Source: Nocardioides marmorisolisilvae
GTDB taxonomy: Bacteria > Actinomycetota > Actinomycetes > Propionibacteriales > Nocardioidaceae
Assembly (NCBI RefSeq): GCF_031656915.1
Contig: NZ_CP134227.1
Location: forward strand, 2,604,001 to 2,668,000
Length of the DNA: 64,000 bases
Direction: 5' to 3'
A program made the position numbers and the translations under genes. Below, in pieces: positions 7,003 through 15,057 of this stretch. Under the pieces are notes generated by a model that was not told the origin of the DNA, searched no databases, and saw only the letters and a list, made by a program, of their open reading frames with translations. Numbering within the stretch: position 1 is the first letter of the stretch; each line of letters starts with the position of its first letter.

Positions 7003-8601
7003 TCAGCAGGCCTTGCCGTTCGGGGGCACCTTGTCGGAGATCAAGAAGTCCTCGACGGTGGAGTCGATGCACTGGTTCCCCTGGTGGTAGGCCGTGTGGC
7101 CGTCCCCATTGCGTGTGACCAGCACCCCGGAGTCGAGCTCGGAGGCGAGCCCCCTTGCCCACGCCAGCGGAGTGGCCGGGTCCCGGGTCGTGCCGACCAC
7201 CAGGATCGGTGGGGCACCCTTCGCGTGCAGGGCCACGGTGTGCTTGTGGGACTTGACCGGCCAGTCGGCGCAGGTGGACAGGCTGAAGGCGAAGGCCTTG
7301 CCGAAGGTGGGCGAGACCTTCTCGAAGCGCTTGAAGTACTGCGGCACCTGCGAGGTCGGGATGTAGTCGTCGTGGTCCAGGCAGTTGACGTCGTACAGCG
7401 CGTTCATCGAGTTGTCGGTGTAGCTGCGCGGCCCCCGGGACGCGTAGAGGTCGGCCATCTGGAGCAGCGTGGAGCCGCGGTGGTCGACGATGGCCTGCTT
7501 CAGCCCCACGGTGAGCTCGGGCCACCACGACTTGACGTAGAGCGGCATCCAGACGCCCATCATCGCCAGCCCCGCGGTCAAGGGGCGGCTGGTGCCAGTG
7601 GGCAGCGGGTGCGCCTCGATCTGGTCGAGAAGGGTCCGCACTCGGCGGGTGCCCTGGTCGACGGAGTTGCCGAGGATGCAGCCCCCCTGGTCGACGCAGC
7701 TCTTCACGTAGGCCCGCAGCGCAACCTCGAAGCCGTGTGCCTGGGCAAGGGAGAGCTGCAGGTTGGACAGCTTCGGGTCGATCGCGCCGTCCAGCACCAT
7801 CCGGCCGACATGGTGCGGGAACAGGTTGGCGTAGGTAGCGCCCAGGAACGTTCCGTAGGACAGCCCGAGGTAGTCGAGCTTCGGATCGCCCAGGGCAGCC
7901 CGAAGGATGTCGGTGTCCTTGGCCACCTCCACGGTGGACATGTGCCGGGCCAGGCCCGCGTCGTGGGCGAGGCACCCTTCGCCGAACCGGTGGATCAGCG
8001 CATCCATCCGGTTGCGCTCCTTCTCGGTATCCGGGTCGGGGTCCGAGGCAAGCATCTCGTCGAGGTCATGGGTACCGACGCACTCCAACGGGTCGCTCTG
8101 GCCGACCCCCCTCGGGTCCATCCCGACGATCGCGAACCGATCGAGCAGCCGGGCACCGAACTGGGTGGGCGCTGCCTGGGCGTAGTCCACCGGCGAACCA
8201 CCTGGGCCGCCGTTGTTGATCACCAAGTCGCCGACCTTCTGCGAGGGGACCCCGGCGGGGACGCGCAGGACCGCGAGCTCGAGGGTGCGACGCCCGGGGT
8301 GGGCGTAGTCGAGGGGCACCTTCAGCCGCGCGCACTGGTTGGCGCCGCAACTGCGCCAGTGCAGCCTCTGGTGGTAGAACGACGCCAACGATGGGTCGCT
8401 CGCGGGCATCGGACCGCGGTGCGGGCGGCCCTGGGCCGTCGGACTCGGCGCCAGCGTCGCGCTGTTGTCGCGGCCGTGGTTGCTCGCCTGCCAGGTGAGG
8501 ATCCCGCCGAGACCGACGACGAAGACCAGCGCGCCGACGACCACGCCAGTCAGGACTGCGCTGCGTGTGCCGCGCGGCGGCTGTGGGGAAGGCTGCGACA
8601 T
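7003..8601 (-). CDS. Exported alpha/beta-hydrolase, tripeptidyl aminopeptidase-like
   Basis: 532 residues. An N-terminal membrane or signal segment (about 15-36) is followed by a proline/serine-rich linker, placing the enzyme outside the membrane. The oxyanion segment is NNGGPGGSP (about 129-137), the nucleophile elbow GLSYG has Ser248, and the TAP-type C-terminal domain supplies Asp474 (GTTRDPATPL) and His502 (GDGHTAYH). This is the layout of Streptomyces/Nocardioides secreted tri- and tetrapeptidyl aminopeptidases and proline iminopeptidases. Several cysteines (for example CGANQC and the terminal KAC) may form disulfides. It is transcribed alone between the tRNA and the holB operon. The peptide specificity is not readable from sequence. 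Confidence 0.88.
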   Translation of the reverse strand: MSQPSPQPPRGTRSAVLTGVVVGALVFVVGLGGILTWQASNHGRDNSATLAPSPTAQGRPHRGPMPASDPSLASFYHQRLHWRSCGANQCARLKVPLDYAHPGRRTLELAVLRVPAGVPSQKVGDLVINNGGPGGSPVDYAQAAPTQFGARLLDRFAIVGMDPRGVGQSDPLECVGTHDLDEMLASDPDPDTEKERNRMDALIHRFGEGCLAHDAGLARHMSTVEVAKDTDILRAALGDPKLDYLGLSYGTFLGATYANLFPHHVGRMVLDGAIDPKLSNLQLSLAQAHGFEVALRAYVKSCVDQGGCILGNSVDQGTRRVRTLLDQIEAHPLPTGTSRPLTAGLAMMGVWMPLYVKSWWPELTVGLKQAIVDHRGSTLLQMADLYASRGPRSYTDNSMNALYDVNCLDHDDYIPTSQVPQYFKRFEKVSPTFGKAFAFSLSTCADWPVKSHKHTVALHAKGAPPILVVGTTRDPATPLAWARGLASELDSGVLVTRNGDGHTAYHQGNQCIDSTVEDFLISDKVPPNGKAC

Positions 8602-8650
8602 GCCGCCAGCCTAGGTGCCGCGGGCGAGTGAGCGGCGGCGGTCCACAGGC

Positions 8651-9820
8651 TCAGCCGCCGGATCGGCCGGTGAGTCGGAGCCCCACCATCATCGACTCCA
8701 AGGCCAGCAGCGGCGGCACGTTGAACTCGAGCATCTGCTCACGGGCCTCGAAGACCGCATCGATGCGACGCAGGTGCGCCTCCGGGCCCGAGTCCGCTGC
8801 GAGCGCGTCCAGGTCCGCGCGCTGCTCGGCGTTGACCAGCGCGCTGGGCGACCCGAGCTGGAGGGTGAGCACGTCGCGGTAGACCGACACCACGTCCATC
8901 AGGCTGCGGTCGACCACGTCGAGGACCCGGCGCTTGGCCCGGGTCTTCTGTCCCTTCTCGAGATCCCGCAGGGCGGGGGCGTACTCGCGCGGCCGACGTC
9001 CTCGCTCCACCACCCCGTAGGACCGGTCGAGGTCGACCCGCTCGCGCTCGTCGGCGGCCACCGTCAGCGCGCCTGCCTCCTGCTTGGCCAGCTCGTGCAG
9101 TCGATCGGCGGCGGCCATGCAGGCGCCCAGCGAGTCGAGTCGGGCAGGGATGGCCACCACCTCCTGCCGCCGCTGCCGGGTGTCGTCGTCCCGGGCCAGG
9201 GCCCGGGCACGGCCGATGTGCCCCTGACTGGCTCGCGCGGCGTACGACGCCTCCTCCGCGCCGACGCCCTCGACGCGGACCAGGAAGTCGGCAACGTCCT
9301 CGACCGAGGGCGTCGAGAGCACGACCAGCCTCGTGCGCGAGCGGATCGTGGGAAGCACGTCCTCGACCGTGGGGGCGCAGAGCAGCCACACGGTGCGGTC
9401 GTTGGGCTCCTCGATCGCCTTCAGCAGCGCGTTGGCGGCTTGGTCGGTGAGCCGGTCGGCGTCCTCGACGACCAGGATCTGCCAACGCCGGCCGACCGGG
9501 GTCAGCGCCGCGCTGCGGACGAGTTGGCGCACCTCGTCGACGCCGATCGAGAGCTTCTCGGTGCGGGTCACTCCGACGTCGGGATGCGCGCCGATCGCAA
9601 CCTGATGGCAGGAAGGGCAGTGTCCGCAGCCGCCCTGCTCGCACTGCAGCGCGGCCGCGAAGGCGAGCGCAGCGTTCGACCGTCCCGAGCCCGGTGGCCC
9701 GGTGAACAGCCAGGCGTGGGTCATGCCTGTCGCACGATCACCGGCGGCCGCCCGGAGTCGGGGTACGACGTGCTGCTGGCCGACGAGCTGGTCCCAGACC
9801 GATCCGGTGGCCGCGCTCAT
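8651..9820 (-). CDS. holB: DNA polymerase III subunit delta' (clamp-loader)
   Basis: 389 residues, the clamp-loader delta' subunit that positions the beta clamp for replication. The AAA+ fold is clear: P-loop-like GPPGSGRSNAA with arginine replacing the Walker lysine (common in delta', which need not hydrolyse ATP), a zinc-binding CEQGGCGHCPSC loop, the Walker B-like ILVVEDADRL, and the sensor region LLKAIEEPNDRTVWLL. The ATG at 9820 is preferred: upstream sequence in the same frame is low-complexity and lies inside tmk. The ATG overlaps the tmk stop (ATGA), so the two are translationally coupled. Rv3644c is the M. tuberculosis equivalent. Confidence 0.93.
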   Translation of the reverse strand: MSAATGSVWDQLVGQQHVVPRLRAAAGDRATGMTHAWLFTGPPGSGRSNAALAFAAALQCEQGGCGHCPSCHQVAIGAHPDVGVTRTEKLSIGVDEVRQLVRSAALTPVGRRWQILVVEDADRLTDQAANALLKAIEEPNDRTVWLLCAPTVEDVLPTIRSRTRLVVLSTPSVEDVADFLVRVEGVGAEEASYAARASQGHIGRARALARDDDTRQRRQEVVAIPARLDSLGACMAAADRLHELAKQEAGALTVAADERERVDLDRSYGVVERGRRPREYAPALRDLEKGQKTRAKRRVLDVVDRSLMDVVSVYRDVLTLQLGSPSALVNAEQRADLDALAADSGPEAHLRRIDAVFEAREQMLEFNVPPLLALESMMVGLRLTGRSGG

Positions 9821-10449
9821 CCGAGGAGCCCCTCGACGCGGGACCGCACCTGTGCGGCGATCTCGTCGGGGGCCAGTCGTGCGTCCACGACCAGGTGACG
9901 ATCGGGCGTGGCGAGGGCGAGGAAGCGCTCGCGCACCCGCCGGTGGAACGCCACGGACTCGCCCTCGATCCGGTCGCGCTCGGCGAAGCGGCCCAGCCCG
10001 GACTCGGGCTCGAGGTCGAGCAGCACGGTCAGATGCGGCCGCAAGTCTCCCGTCGCCCACCGGACCACGTCCTCGAGCTCGTCCTGCGGAAGGTCACGCC
10101 CGGCCCCCTGGTAGGCCAGCGTGGAGTCGACGTACCTGTCGGTCACGACGACGGCGCCGCGTCGCAGCGCCGGCCAGACGACCTTGTCGAGGTGCTCGGC
10201 CTTGTCCGCGGCGTAGAGCAACGCCTCGGCGCGGGGGGCCAGCGCTCCTGTCGCCGGGTCGAGCAGGATCTCGCGGACCTGTCGACCGACCGGGGTGTCC
10301 CCCGGCTCGTGGGTCAGCACCACGTCGTGACCGGTCTCGGAGAGCCATTGCCGGAGCAGCCCCGCCTGGGTCGACTTGCCGGCCCCCTCGCCGCCCTCGA
10401 GGCACAGGAACAGCCCGGTCTCGGCGTACACCCCGGGCCAGTCGCTCAC
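9817..10449 (-). CDS. tmk: Thymidylate kinase (dTMP kinase)
   Basis: About 210 residues. It phosphorylates dTMP to dTDP for DNA synthesis in the cytoplasm. Visible motifs are the P-loop EGGEGAGKSTQ, the DR(Y/H) motif in DRYVDSTLAYQG, and the LID region RFAERDRIEGES. The GTG at 10449 (VSDWPGVYAETG) puts a GAGG about eight bases upstream; another GTG at 10485 would add 12 residues and is possible. Four-base overlap with holB shows an operon. Pairing tmk with holB is common in bacteria. Confidence 0.92.
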   Translation of the reverse strand: MSDWPGVYAETGLFLCLEGGEGAGKSTQAGLLRQWLSETGHDVVLTHEPGDTPVGRQVREILLDPATGALAPRAEALLYAADKAEHLDKVVWPALRRGAVVVTDRYVDSTLAYQGAGRDLPQDELEDVVRWATGDLRPHLTVLLDLEPESGLGRFAERDRIEGESVAFHRRVRERFLALATPDRHLVVDARLAPDEIAAQVRSRVEGLLG

Positions 10450-10508
10450 GGGCCTCAGCCTAGGGGTGGGCTCCGACGGCTCCACGAGCCGCCCGGGTAG
10501 GGGCCGGG

Positions 10509-10527
10509 ACGTGACGGCGACACGTCA
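10509..10527 (-). terminator. Weak hairpin after topA
   Basis: GACGTG and CACGTC form a 6-bp stem with a seven-base loop, 35 bases beyond the topA stop and before tmk. It is too short to be sure and may only attenuate read-through from topA into tmk/holB. Confidence 0.35.
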
Positions 10528-10561
10528 GGCGCGGTCCTCCGTCATCGGCAGCCGCTCACGC

Positions 10562-13279
10562 CTACTTCGCCGTCTTCTTGGCCGCCGTCTTCTTGGCGGT
10601 CGTCTTCTTCGTCGTCTTCTTCGTCGTCCTCTTCGCGGTCTTCTTCGCGGTCTTCTTCACTGGGCCCTTGGCGCGTCGCTCAGCGAGCAGCTCGGCCGCG
10701 CGCTCGAGGGTGAGGGTGTCGATCGCGTCGTCCTTGCGCAGGGTGGCGTTGTACTCGCCGTCGGTGACGTACTCGCCGAACCGGCCGGCCTTGACCACCA
10801 CGGGCTTGCCCGAGACCGGATCGTCCCCGAGCTCCTTCAGCGGTGCGCTCGCAGCGGCACGGCCGCGGGCCTTCGGCTGGGCGTAGATCGCGAGCGCCTC
10901 CTCGAGAGTGATGTCGAAGATCTGCTCCTCGGTCTGCAGCGACCGCGAGTCGGTGCCCTTCTTCAGGTAGGGGCCGTAGCGGCCGTTCTGTGCGGTGATC
11001 TCCTCACCGCTCTCCGGATCGGTGCCCACCACCCGCGGCAACGACAGCAACTCGAGCGCCTGCTCCAGCGTCACGGTGTCCAGCGTCATCGACTTGAACA
11101 GCGACCCTGTGCGTGGCTTCGCCTTCTTCTTCGTCCCCTGCGCCGATCCTGTCGAGGCGTCCGGCAGCACCTCGGTCACATAGGGGCCGTAACGACCGTT
11201 CTTCGCCACGATCCGCAGACCCGACTCCGGGTCCGTGCCCAACTCGGTCTCGGCGCCGGCCGGGTTCGCCAGCAGCTCGCGGGCCTTCTCCAGCGTCAGC
11301 TCGTCGGGGGGCAGATCCTCGGGCACGTTCGCACGCGGCTTCGGATCGGCCTCCGAGGTGGTGTCTTCGATGTAGGGCCCGTAACGACCGACGCGCAGGT
11401 CGATCCCGCTGATCTCACCGTCGGGGCCGCGCACGGGAAAGGTGGCCAGCTCCTTGGCATCGATCTCGCCGAGCTCCGTGACCAGCTTCTTCAGGCCCTC
11501 GATCTCGTCGTCACCGAAGTAGAACGACGTGAGCTCGGTGTTGCGGTCCTTGTGGCCGGCCGCGATCTCGTCGAGCACGTCCTCCATGCTGGCGGTGAAC
11601 TCGTAGGACACCAGCCGGGCGAAGTGCTCCTCCAGCAGTCGCACCACCGAGAAGGCGAGCCATGCTGGCACCAACGCCTGGCCGACCTTGTAGACGTAGC
11701 CGCGGTTGAGGATCGTCCCGATGATCGACGCGTACGTCGATGGGCGGCCGATCTCTCGCTCCTCGAGCTCCTTGATCAGGGTCGCCTCGGTGTAGCGCGC
11801 CGGTGGCTTGGTCTGGTGGCCGCTGGCGTGCAGGGAGGCCGCGCTGACCGCGTCCCCCTCGGACACGTCGGGCAGCCTGGTCTCCTGATCGTCGGTGGTC
11901 GACCCGTCGTCGCGGCCCTCGACGTACGCCTTGAGGAAGCCGTGGAAGGTGATCACCCGGCCGCTGGCCGCGAAGACGACGTCCTCCCCCGTCGACGAGG
12001 CGCCGCCGAGCCGGATCGACACCGACCGCCCGACCGCGTCCTTCATCTGCGAGGCGATGGTGCGCATCCAGATCAGCTCGTAGAGCCGGAACTCGTCGCC
12101 GGTGAGGCCGGTCTGCGCCGGCGTACGGAACGACGAGCCGGCCGGCCGGATCGCCTCGTGCGCCTCCTGAGCGTTCTTCACCTTGGAGGTGTAGGTCCGC
12201 GGGGCGTCGGGGAGGTACTCGGCGCCGTACAGCTGTCGGGCCTGCTCGCGTGCCGCCGCCACCGCCGTCTCCGACAGCGTGGTGGAGTCGGTGCGCATGT
12301 AGGTGATGAAGCCGTTCTCGTACAGCCGCTGCGCCACCGACATGGTCCGGGACGCGGCGAACCCGAGCTTGCGGCTGGCCTCCTGCTGCATCGTGGTGGT
12401 GCGGAACGGGGCGTACGGCGAGCGACGGTAGGGCTTGGCCTCCACCGACCGGATCTCGAAGGTCGTGTCGCGCAGCGCGTCAACGAGCGTCTCGGCGCGG
12501 GCCTGCTCGAGGTGCACCACCTGCTTGGCGCCGGTGAGCCCGCCGTCGGCGCCGAAGTCCCGGCCGCTGGCGACCCTGGCACCGTCGACCGAGTGCAGCT
12601 TGGCCGGGAACATCCGCGGGCCGGAGTCGCCGGCGGCCGCACCGCCGTCGAAGGTGCCCTCGATGTCCCAGTACGACGCGGCACGGAACGCGATCCGCTC
12701 CCGCTCCCGGTCGACGACCAACCGGGTCGCGACCGACTGCACGCGCCCTGCGGAGAGGCCGGACATGACCTTCTTCCACAGCACCGGCGAGACCTCGTAG
12801 CCGTAGAGCCGGTCGAGGATCCGTCGGGTCTCCTGGGCGTTGACGAGGTCCATGTCGAGCTCGCGCGGCGTGTCGACCGCGGCCCGGATCGCTCCGGGGG
12901 TGATCTCGTGGAAGACCATCCGGCGGACCGGCACCTTCGGCTTCAGCTCGTCGAGGAGGTGCCAGGCGATCGCCTCTCCCTCGCGGTCCTCGTCGGTGGC
13001 GAGGAAGAGCTCGTCGGCGTCCTTGAGCAGGCTCTTGAGCTTCGTGATGTGCGACTTCTTGTCCCGTGCGACCACGTAGACCGGCTCGAAGCCGTTGTCG
13101 ACGTCCACGCCGAGCCGTGCCCACGACTCACCCTTGACGCGGGCGGGGATCTCGGCGGCGGTGTGCGGGAGGTCGCGGATGTGGCCGATGGACGACTCCA
13201 CGACGTACCCCCGGCCGAGGTAGCCCTCAATGGTGCGGGCCTTGGCCGGTGACTCCACGATCACGAGCTTGTGTGCCAC
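10562..13279 (-). CDS. topA: DNA topoisomerase I, actinobacterial type with lysine-rich tail
   Basis: 905 residues. It relaxes negative supercoils by a type IA strand-passage reaction. The TOPRIM domain opens with KLVIVESPAKARTIEGYLG and has TDEDREGEAIAWHL for metal binding; the catalytic tyrosine is in GFITYMRTDST. The C-terminal part holds four repeats of the NGRYGPYVxE type (topoisomerase C-terminal repeats) instead of zinc fingers, then a tail of repeated KKTA/KKTT units that aids processivity in mycobacterial and Streptomyces enzymes. The GTG at 13279 is chosen because homology begins there; the sequence upstream in frame is unlike protein. It is the Rv3646c counterpart and precedes tmk-holB. 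Confidence 0.96.
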   Translation of the reverse strand: MAHKLVIVESPAKARTIEGYLGRGYVVESSIGHIRDLPHTAAEIPARVKGESWARLGVDVDNGFEPVYVVARDKKSHITKLKSLLKDADELFLATDEDREGEAIAWHLLDELKPKVPVRRMVFHEITPGAIRAAVDTPRELDMDLVNAQETRRILDRLYGYEVSPVLWKKVMSGLSAGRVQSVATRLVVDRERERIAFRAASYWDIEGTFDGGAAAGDSGPRMFPAKLHSVDGARVASGRDFGADGGLTGAKQVVHLEQARAETLVDALRDTTFEIRSVEAKPYRRSPYAPFRTTTMQQEASRKLGFAASRTMSVAQRLYENGFITYMRTDSTTLSETAVAAAREQARQLYGAEYLPDAPRTYTSKVKNAQEAHEAIRPAGSSFRTPAQTGLTGDEFRLYELIWMRTIASQMKDAVGRSVSIRLGGASSTGEDVVFAASGRVITFHGFLKAYVEGRDDGSTTDDQETRLPDVSEGDAVSAASLHASGHQTKPPARYTEATLIKELEEREIGRPSTYASIIGTILNRGYVYKVGQALVPAWLAFSVVRLLEEHFARLVSYEFTASMEDVLDEIAAGHKDRNTELTSFYFGDDEIEGLKKLVTELGEIDAKELATFPVRGPDGEISGIDLRVGRYGPYIEDTTSEADPKPRANVPEDLPPDELTLEKARELLANPAGAETELGTDPESGLRIVAKNGRYGPYVTEVLPDASTGSAQGTKKKAKPRTGSLFKSMTLDTVTLEQALELLSLPRVVGTDPESGEEITAQNGRYGPYLKKGTDSRSLQTEEQIFDITLEEALAIYAQPKARGRAAASAPLKELGDDPVSGKPVVVKAGRFGEYVTDGEYNATLRKDDAIDTLTLERAAELLAERRAKGPVKKTAKKTAKRTTKKTTKKTTAKKTAAKKTAK
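10565..10665 (-). repeat. Lysine-rich KKTA/KKTT coding repeat at the TopA C-terminus
   Basis: Tandem AAG-AAG-AC(C/G)-GC(C/G)-like codon groups encode about 30 residues alternating KKTA, KRTT, KKTT and AAKK. This low-complexity tail binds DNA in related enzymes. The repeats make this the most slippage-prone coding stretch of the gene. Confidence 0.85.
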
Positions 13280-13475
13280 GTCTGCTGACGCTGTCCTTCC
13301 TTGCGGCTGTTGCGCCGATCTGGCGCGATGCCTGCCACCGAGGGCCGAGCGACCCCGGTGCTGCCGCATCAAGGTAGCGCGAGCCGTCAACCGGGACGTC
13401 GCGGGTCTGCTGCGGTGGACGATACGGCCCGCGGGGGAGCCGCGCCGGCGGCCCCTCCTTCCGGGGGCCTCGCAC

Positions 13476-13521
13476 TTCACCCAGGAGAGTCGCGGTTCAC
13501 ACACCGACTCTCCTAGGTGAA
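13476..13521 (-). terminator. Strong hairpin terminator after the methyltransferase
   Basis: Two 17-base arms (TTCACCTAGGAGAGTCG on the minus strand and its partner) enclose a 12-base loop, 17 bases beyond the methyltransferase stop. The one imperfect pair is G-U on the minus strand but C-A on the plus strand, so the hairpin is tuned to minus-strand RNA. It separates the methyltransferase from topA, whose promoter must lie in 13280-13475. Confidence 0.75.
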
Positions 13522-13537
13522 CAGGGAGTTCGGGTTC

Positions 13538-14995
13538 CTAACCTGGGAAAGTCAGGTACCCCTCCGCCACCAGCTCACGGACCGTGGCGACGGATACCGT
13601 GCCAGCGGTGAGCCCGGCGATCGCGTCCAGCAGGGAGCCGAGCGGGAGGTCGCCGTCGCAGGCCCCGACCAGGGCGGCCTCCGCCGTGTCGACCTGCCGC
13701 GCCCGGCGCAGGCCGGTCTGTTGGCGCAGCAGGATCTGGCCGGGGTCTGCCGCACCCGGCGCACCCAGCGTCTCCTGGCGTACGTCGGCACGTACGCGGA
13801 GCTTGGCCGCCAGAAGGGCCTCGTCGTCGACGGCACCCAGCGTGGCCGTCCGGGCGAAGTGGGCGGCCACCTCGTCGCCGAGCGGCTGGGCCACCTCCCA
13901 CGGCCACTCCTCCAACCGGCGGGACGGCCGCTGGGAGGTCTCCGGTCCGGCGCGCCGACGCAGGTTGATCCAGCCGAACCCGACGGCCTCGGCACCAGTG
14001 TGCTCGAGCCAGGCCAGCCACGCGTCGTACCGACGCAGGTAGTCGGTCCGTGACCCGCCCGTCGACGGATGGAGTCCGGCGTCCTTGAGCCACAGCTCGA
14101 CGTACGACGGAAGGTCGACGGACTCACGCTGCACTACCCACATGTCGCAGTCGTCCGGGACCCAGCCCGCCATCCGGTCCTGCCACCCGCCACCGGTCGG
14201 GACCAGCCAGTTGGCCAGGACCTGGCAGGTGCCGCCCTGCTTGAGATGGCCGGGAGCAGCGCGGACGATCTGCTCCACGACCGCGTCGCCCGGCAGCCCC
14301 GAGTCCCGGTAGACGAGCCGCTCACCGGTCCCCGGACCGATCACGAACGGCGGGTTGCTCACGATCAGGTCGACCTCCTCGCCGGTCACCGGCTCGAAGA
14401 GGCTGCCGTCGCGCACCTCGATCGCGACCTCGTTGAGCGAGGCGTTGAGCCGGGTCAGCCACAACGCTCGTGGGTTGACATCGGTGGCGACGACCCGCCC
14501 GCTGTGGCCGGCCAGGTGCAGGGCCTGAAGCCCACAGCCGGTGCCCAGGTCGAGGGCCGAGCCCACCCGGTCACGGACGGTGAGCTCGACCAGCGACCTC
14601 GCCGCGGGACTGAGACCGAGCACGTGGTCGGGCGACACCCGCGTGGGTGCGCCGTCGAGTCCCGGCGTCAGGTCGCTGGCGATCCAGAGGTGAGCGTCGT
14701 CGGCCGCATACGGCCGCAGGTCGAGACGTGCGGCCACCTCGCCCACCGAGCGCTCGAGGACGCCCACCGCACAGAGCGCGTCGACCAATCCCGGCAACGC
14801 GGCCTGGGCCGCTTCGACCGGGACCGTCGTCTGGAGCAACCAGAGCCTGGTCAGTGTCTCGAGTGGGCTGCCACCGATTGTCGCCCGCAGTCCCGGTGTG
14901 GTCTCGTTCCGCAACAGAGCGGCGTTTGCCTCGGACCCGAGGACGGTCGTGACCGCGTCGAAGGTGTACTCGGCCCTACGCAGTGCGTCCCGCAC
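13538..14995 (-). CDS. Class I SAM-dependent methyltransferase (N5-glutamine/RlmG-like)
   Basis: About 485 residues. After an N-terminal helical DUF7059-like domain, the Rossmann methyltransferase core begins near residue 150: motif I SALDLGTGCGLQALHLA, acidic end ATDVNPRAL, and the motif IV signature VSNPPFVIG, as in HemK/PrmC and RlmG enzymes that methylate amide or amino nitrogens. The C-terminal third is specific to actinobacteria. A GTG at 15061 overlapping the hppA stop (GTGA) would add 22 residues, but that stretch contains the hppA hairpin at 15011-15044 and homology begins at VRDALRRAEY, so the GTG at 14995 is preferred. The substrate is unknown. Confidence 0.8.
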   Translation of the reverse strand: MRDALRRAEYTFDAVTTVLGSEANAALLRNETTPGLRATIGGSPLETLTRLWLLQTTVPVEAAQAALPGLVDALCAVGVLERSVGEVAARLDLRPYAADDAHLWIASDLTPGLDGAPTRVSPDHVLGLSPAARSLVELTVRDRVGSALDLGTGCGLQALHLAGHSGRVVATDVNPRALWLTRLNASLNEVAIEVRDGSLFEPVTGEEVDLIVSNPPFVIGPGTGERLVYRDSGLPGDAVVEQIVRAAPGHLKQGGTCQVLANWLVPTGGGWQDRMAGWVPDDCDMWVVQRESVDLPSYVELWLKDAGLHPSTGGSRTDYLRRYDAWLAWLEHTGAEAVGFGWINLRRRAGPETSQRPSRRLEEWPWEVAQPLGDEVAAHFARTATLGAVDDEALLAAKLRVRADVRQETLGAPGAADPGQILLRQQTGLRRARQVDTAEAALVGACDGDLPLGSLLDAIAGLTAGTVSVATVRELVAEGYLTFPG

Positions 14996-15010
14996 CTGCG
15001 GGACGAACCC

Positions 15011-15044
15011 GAAAGGGGCCCCGAGTTTCCCCGGAGCCCCTTTC
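15011..15044 (-). terminator. Hairpin terminator of hppA
   Basis: A 12-bp stem (GAAAGGGGCTCC with GGGGCCCCTTTC on the minus strand, one G-U pair) and a ten-base loop begins 14 bases after the hppA stop. The G-U pair becomes a C-A mismatch on the other strand, so it acts on the hppA transcript. It separates hppA from the methyltransferase start at 14995, or attenuates read-through into it. Confidence 0.7.
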
Positions 15045-15057
15045 GATGGAGCCGCAC

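Noticed and set aside
10376-13252. Very long open frame opposite topA, and similar ones opposite dctA, acs, holB, ponA2 and the histidine kinase
   Set aside because: High GC leaves few stops on the opposite strand; these translations are arginine/alanine-rich without motifs, while the other strand has strong family matches.
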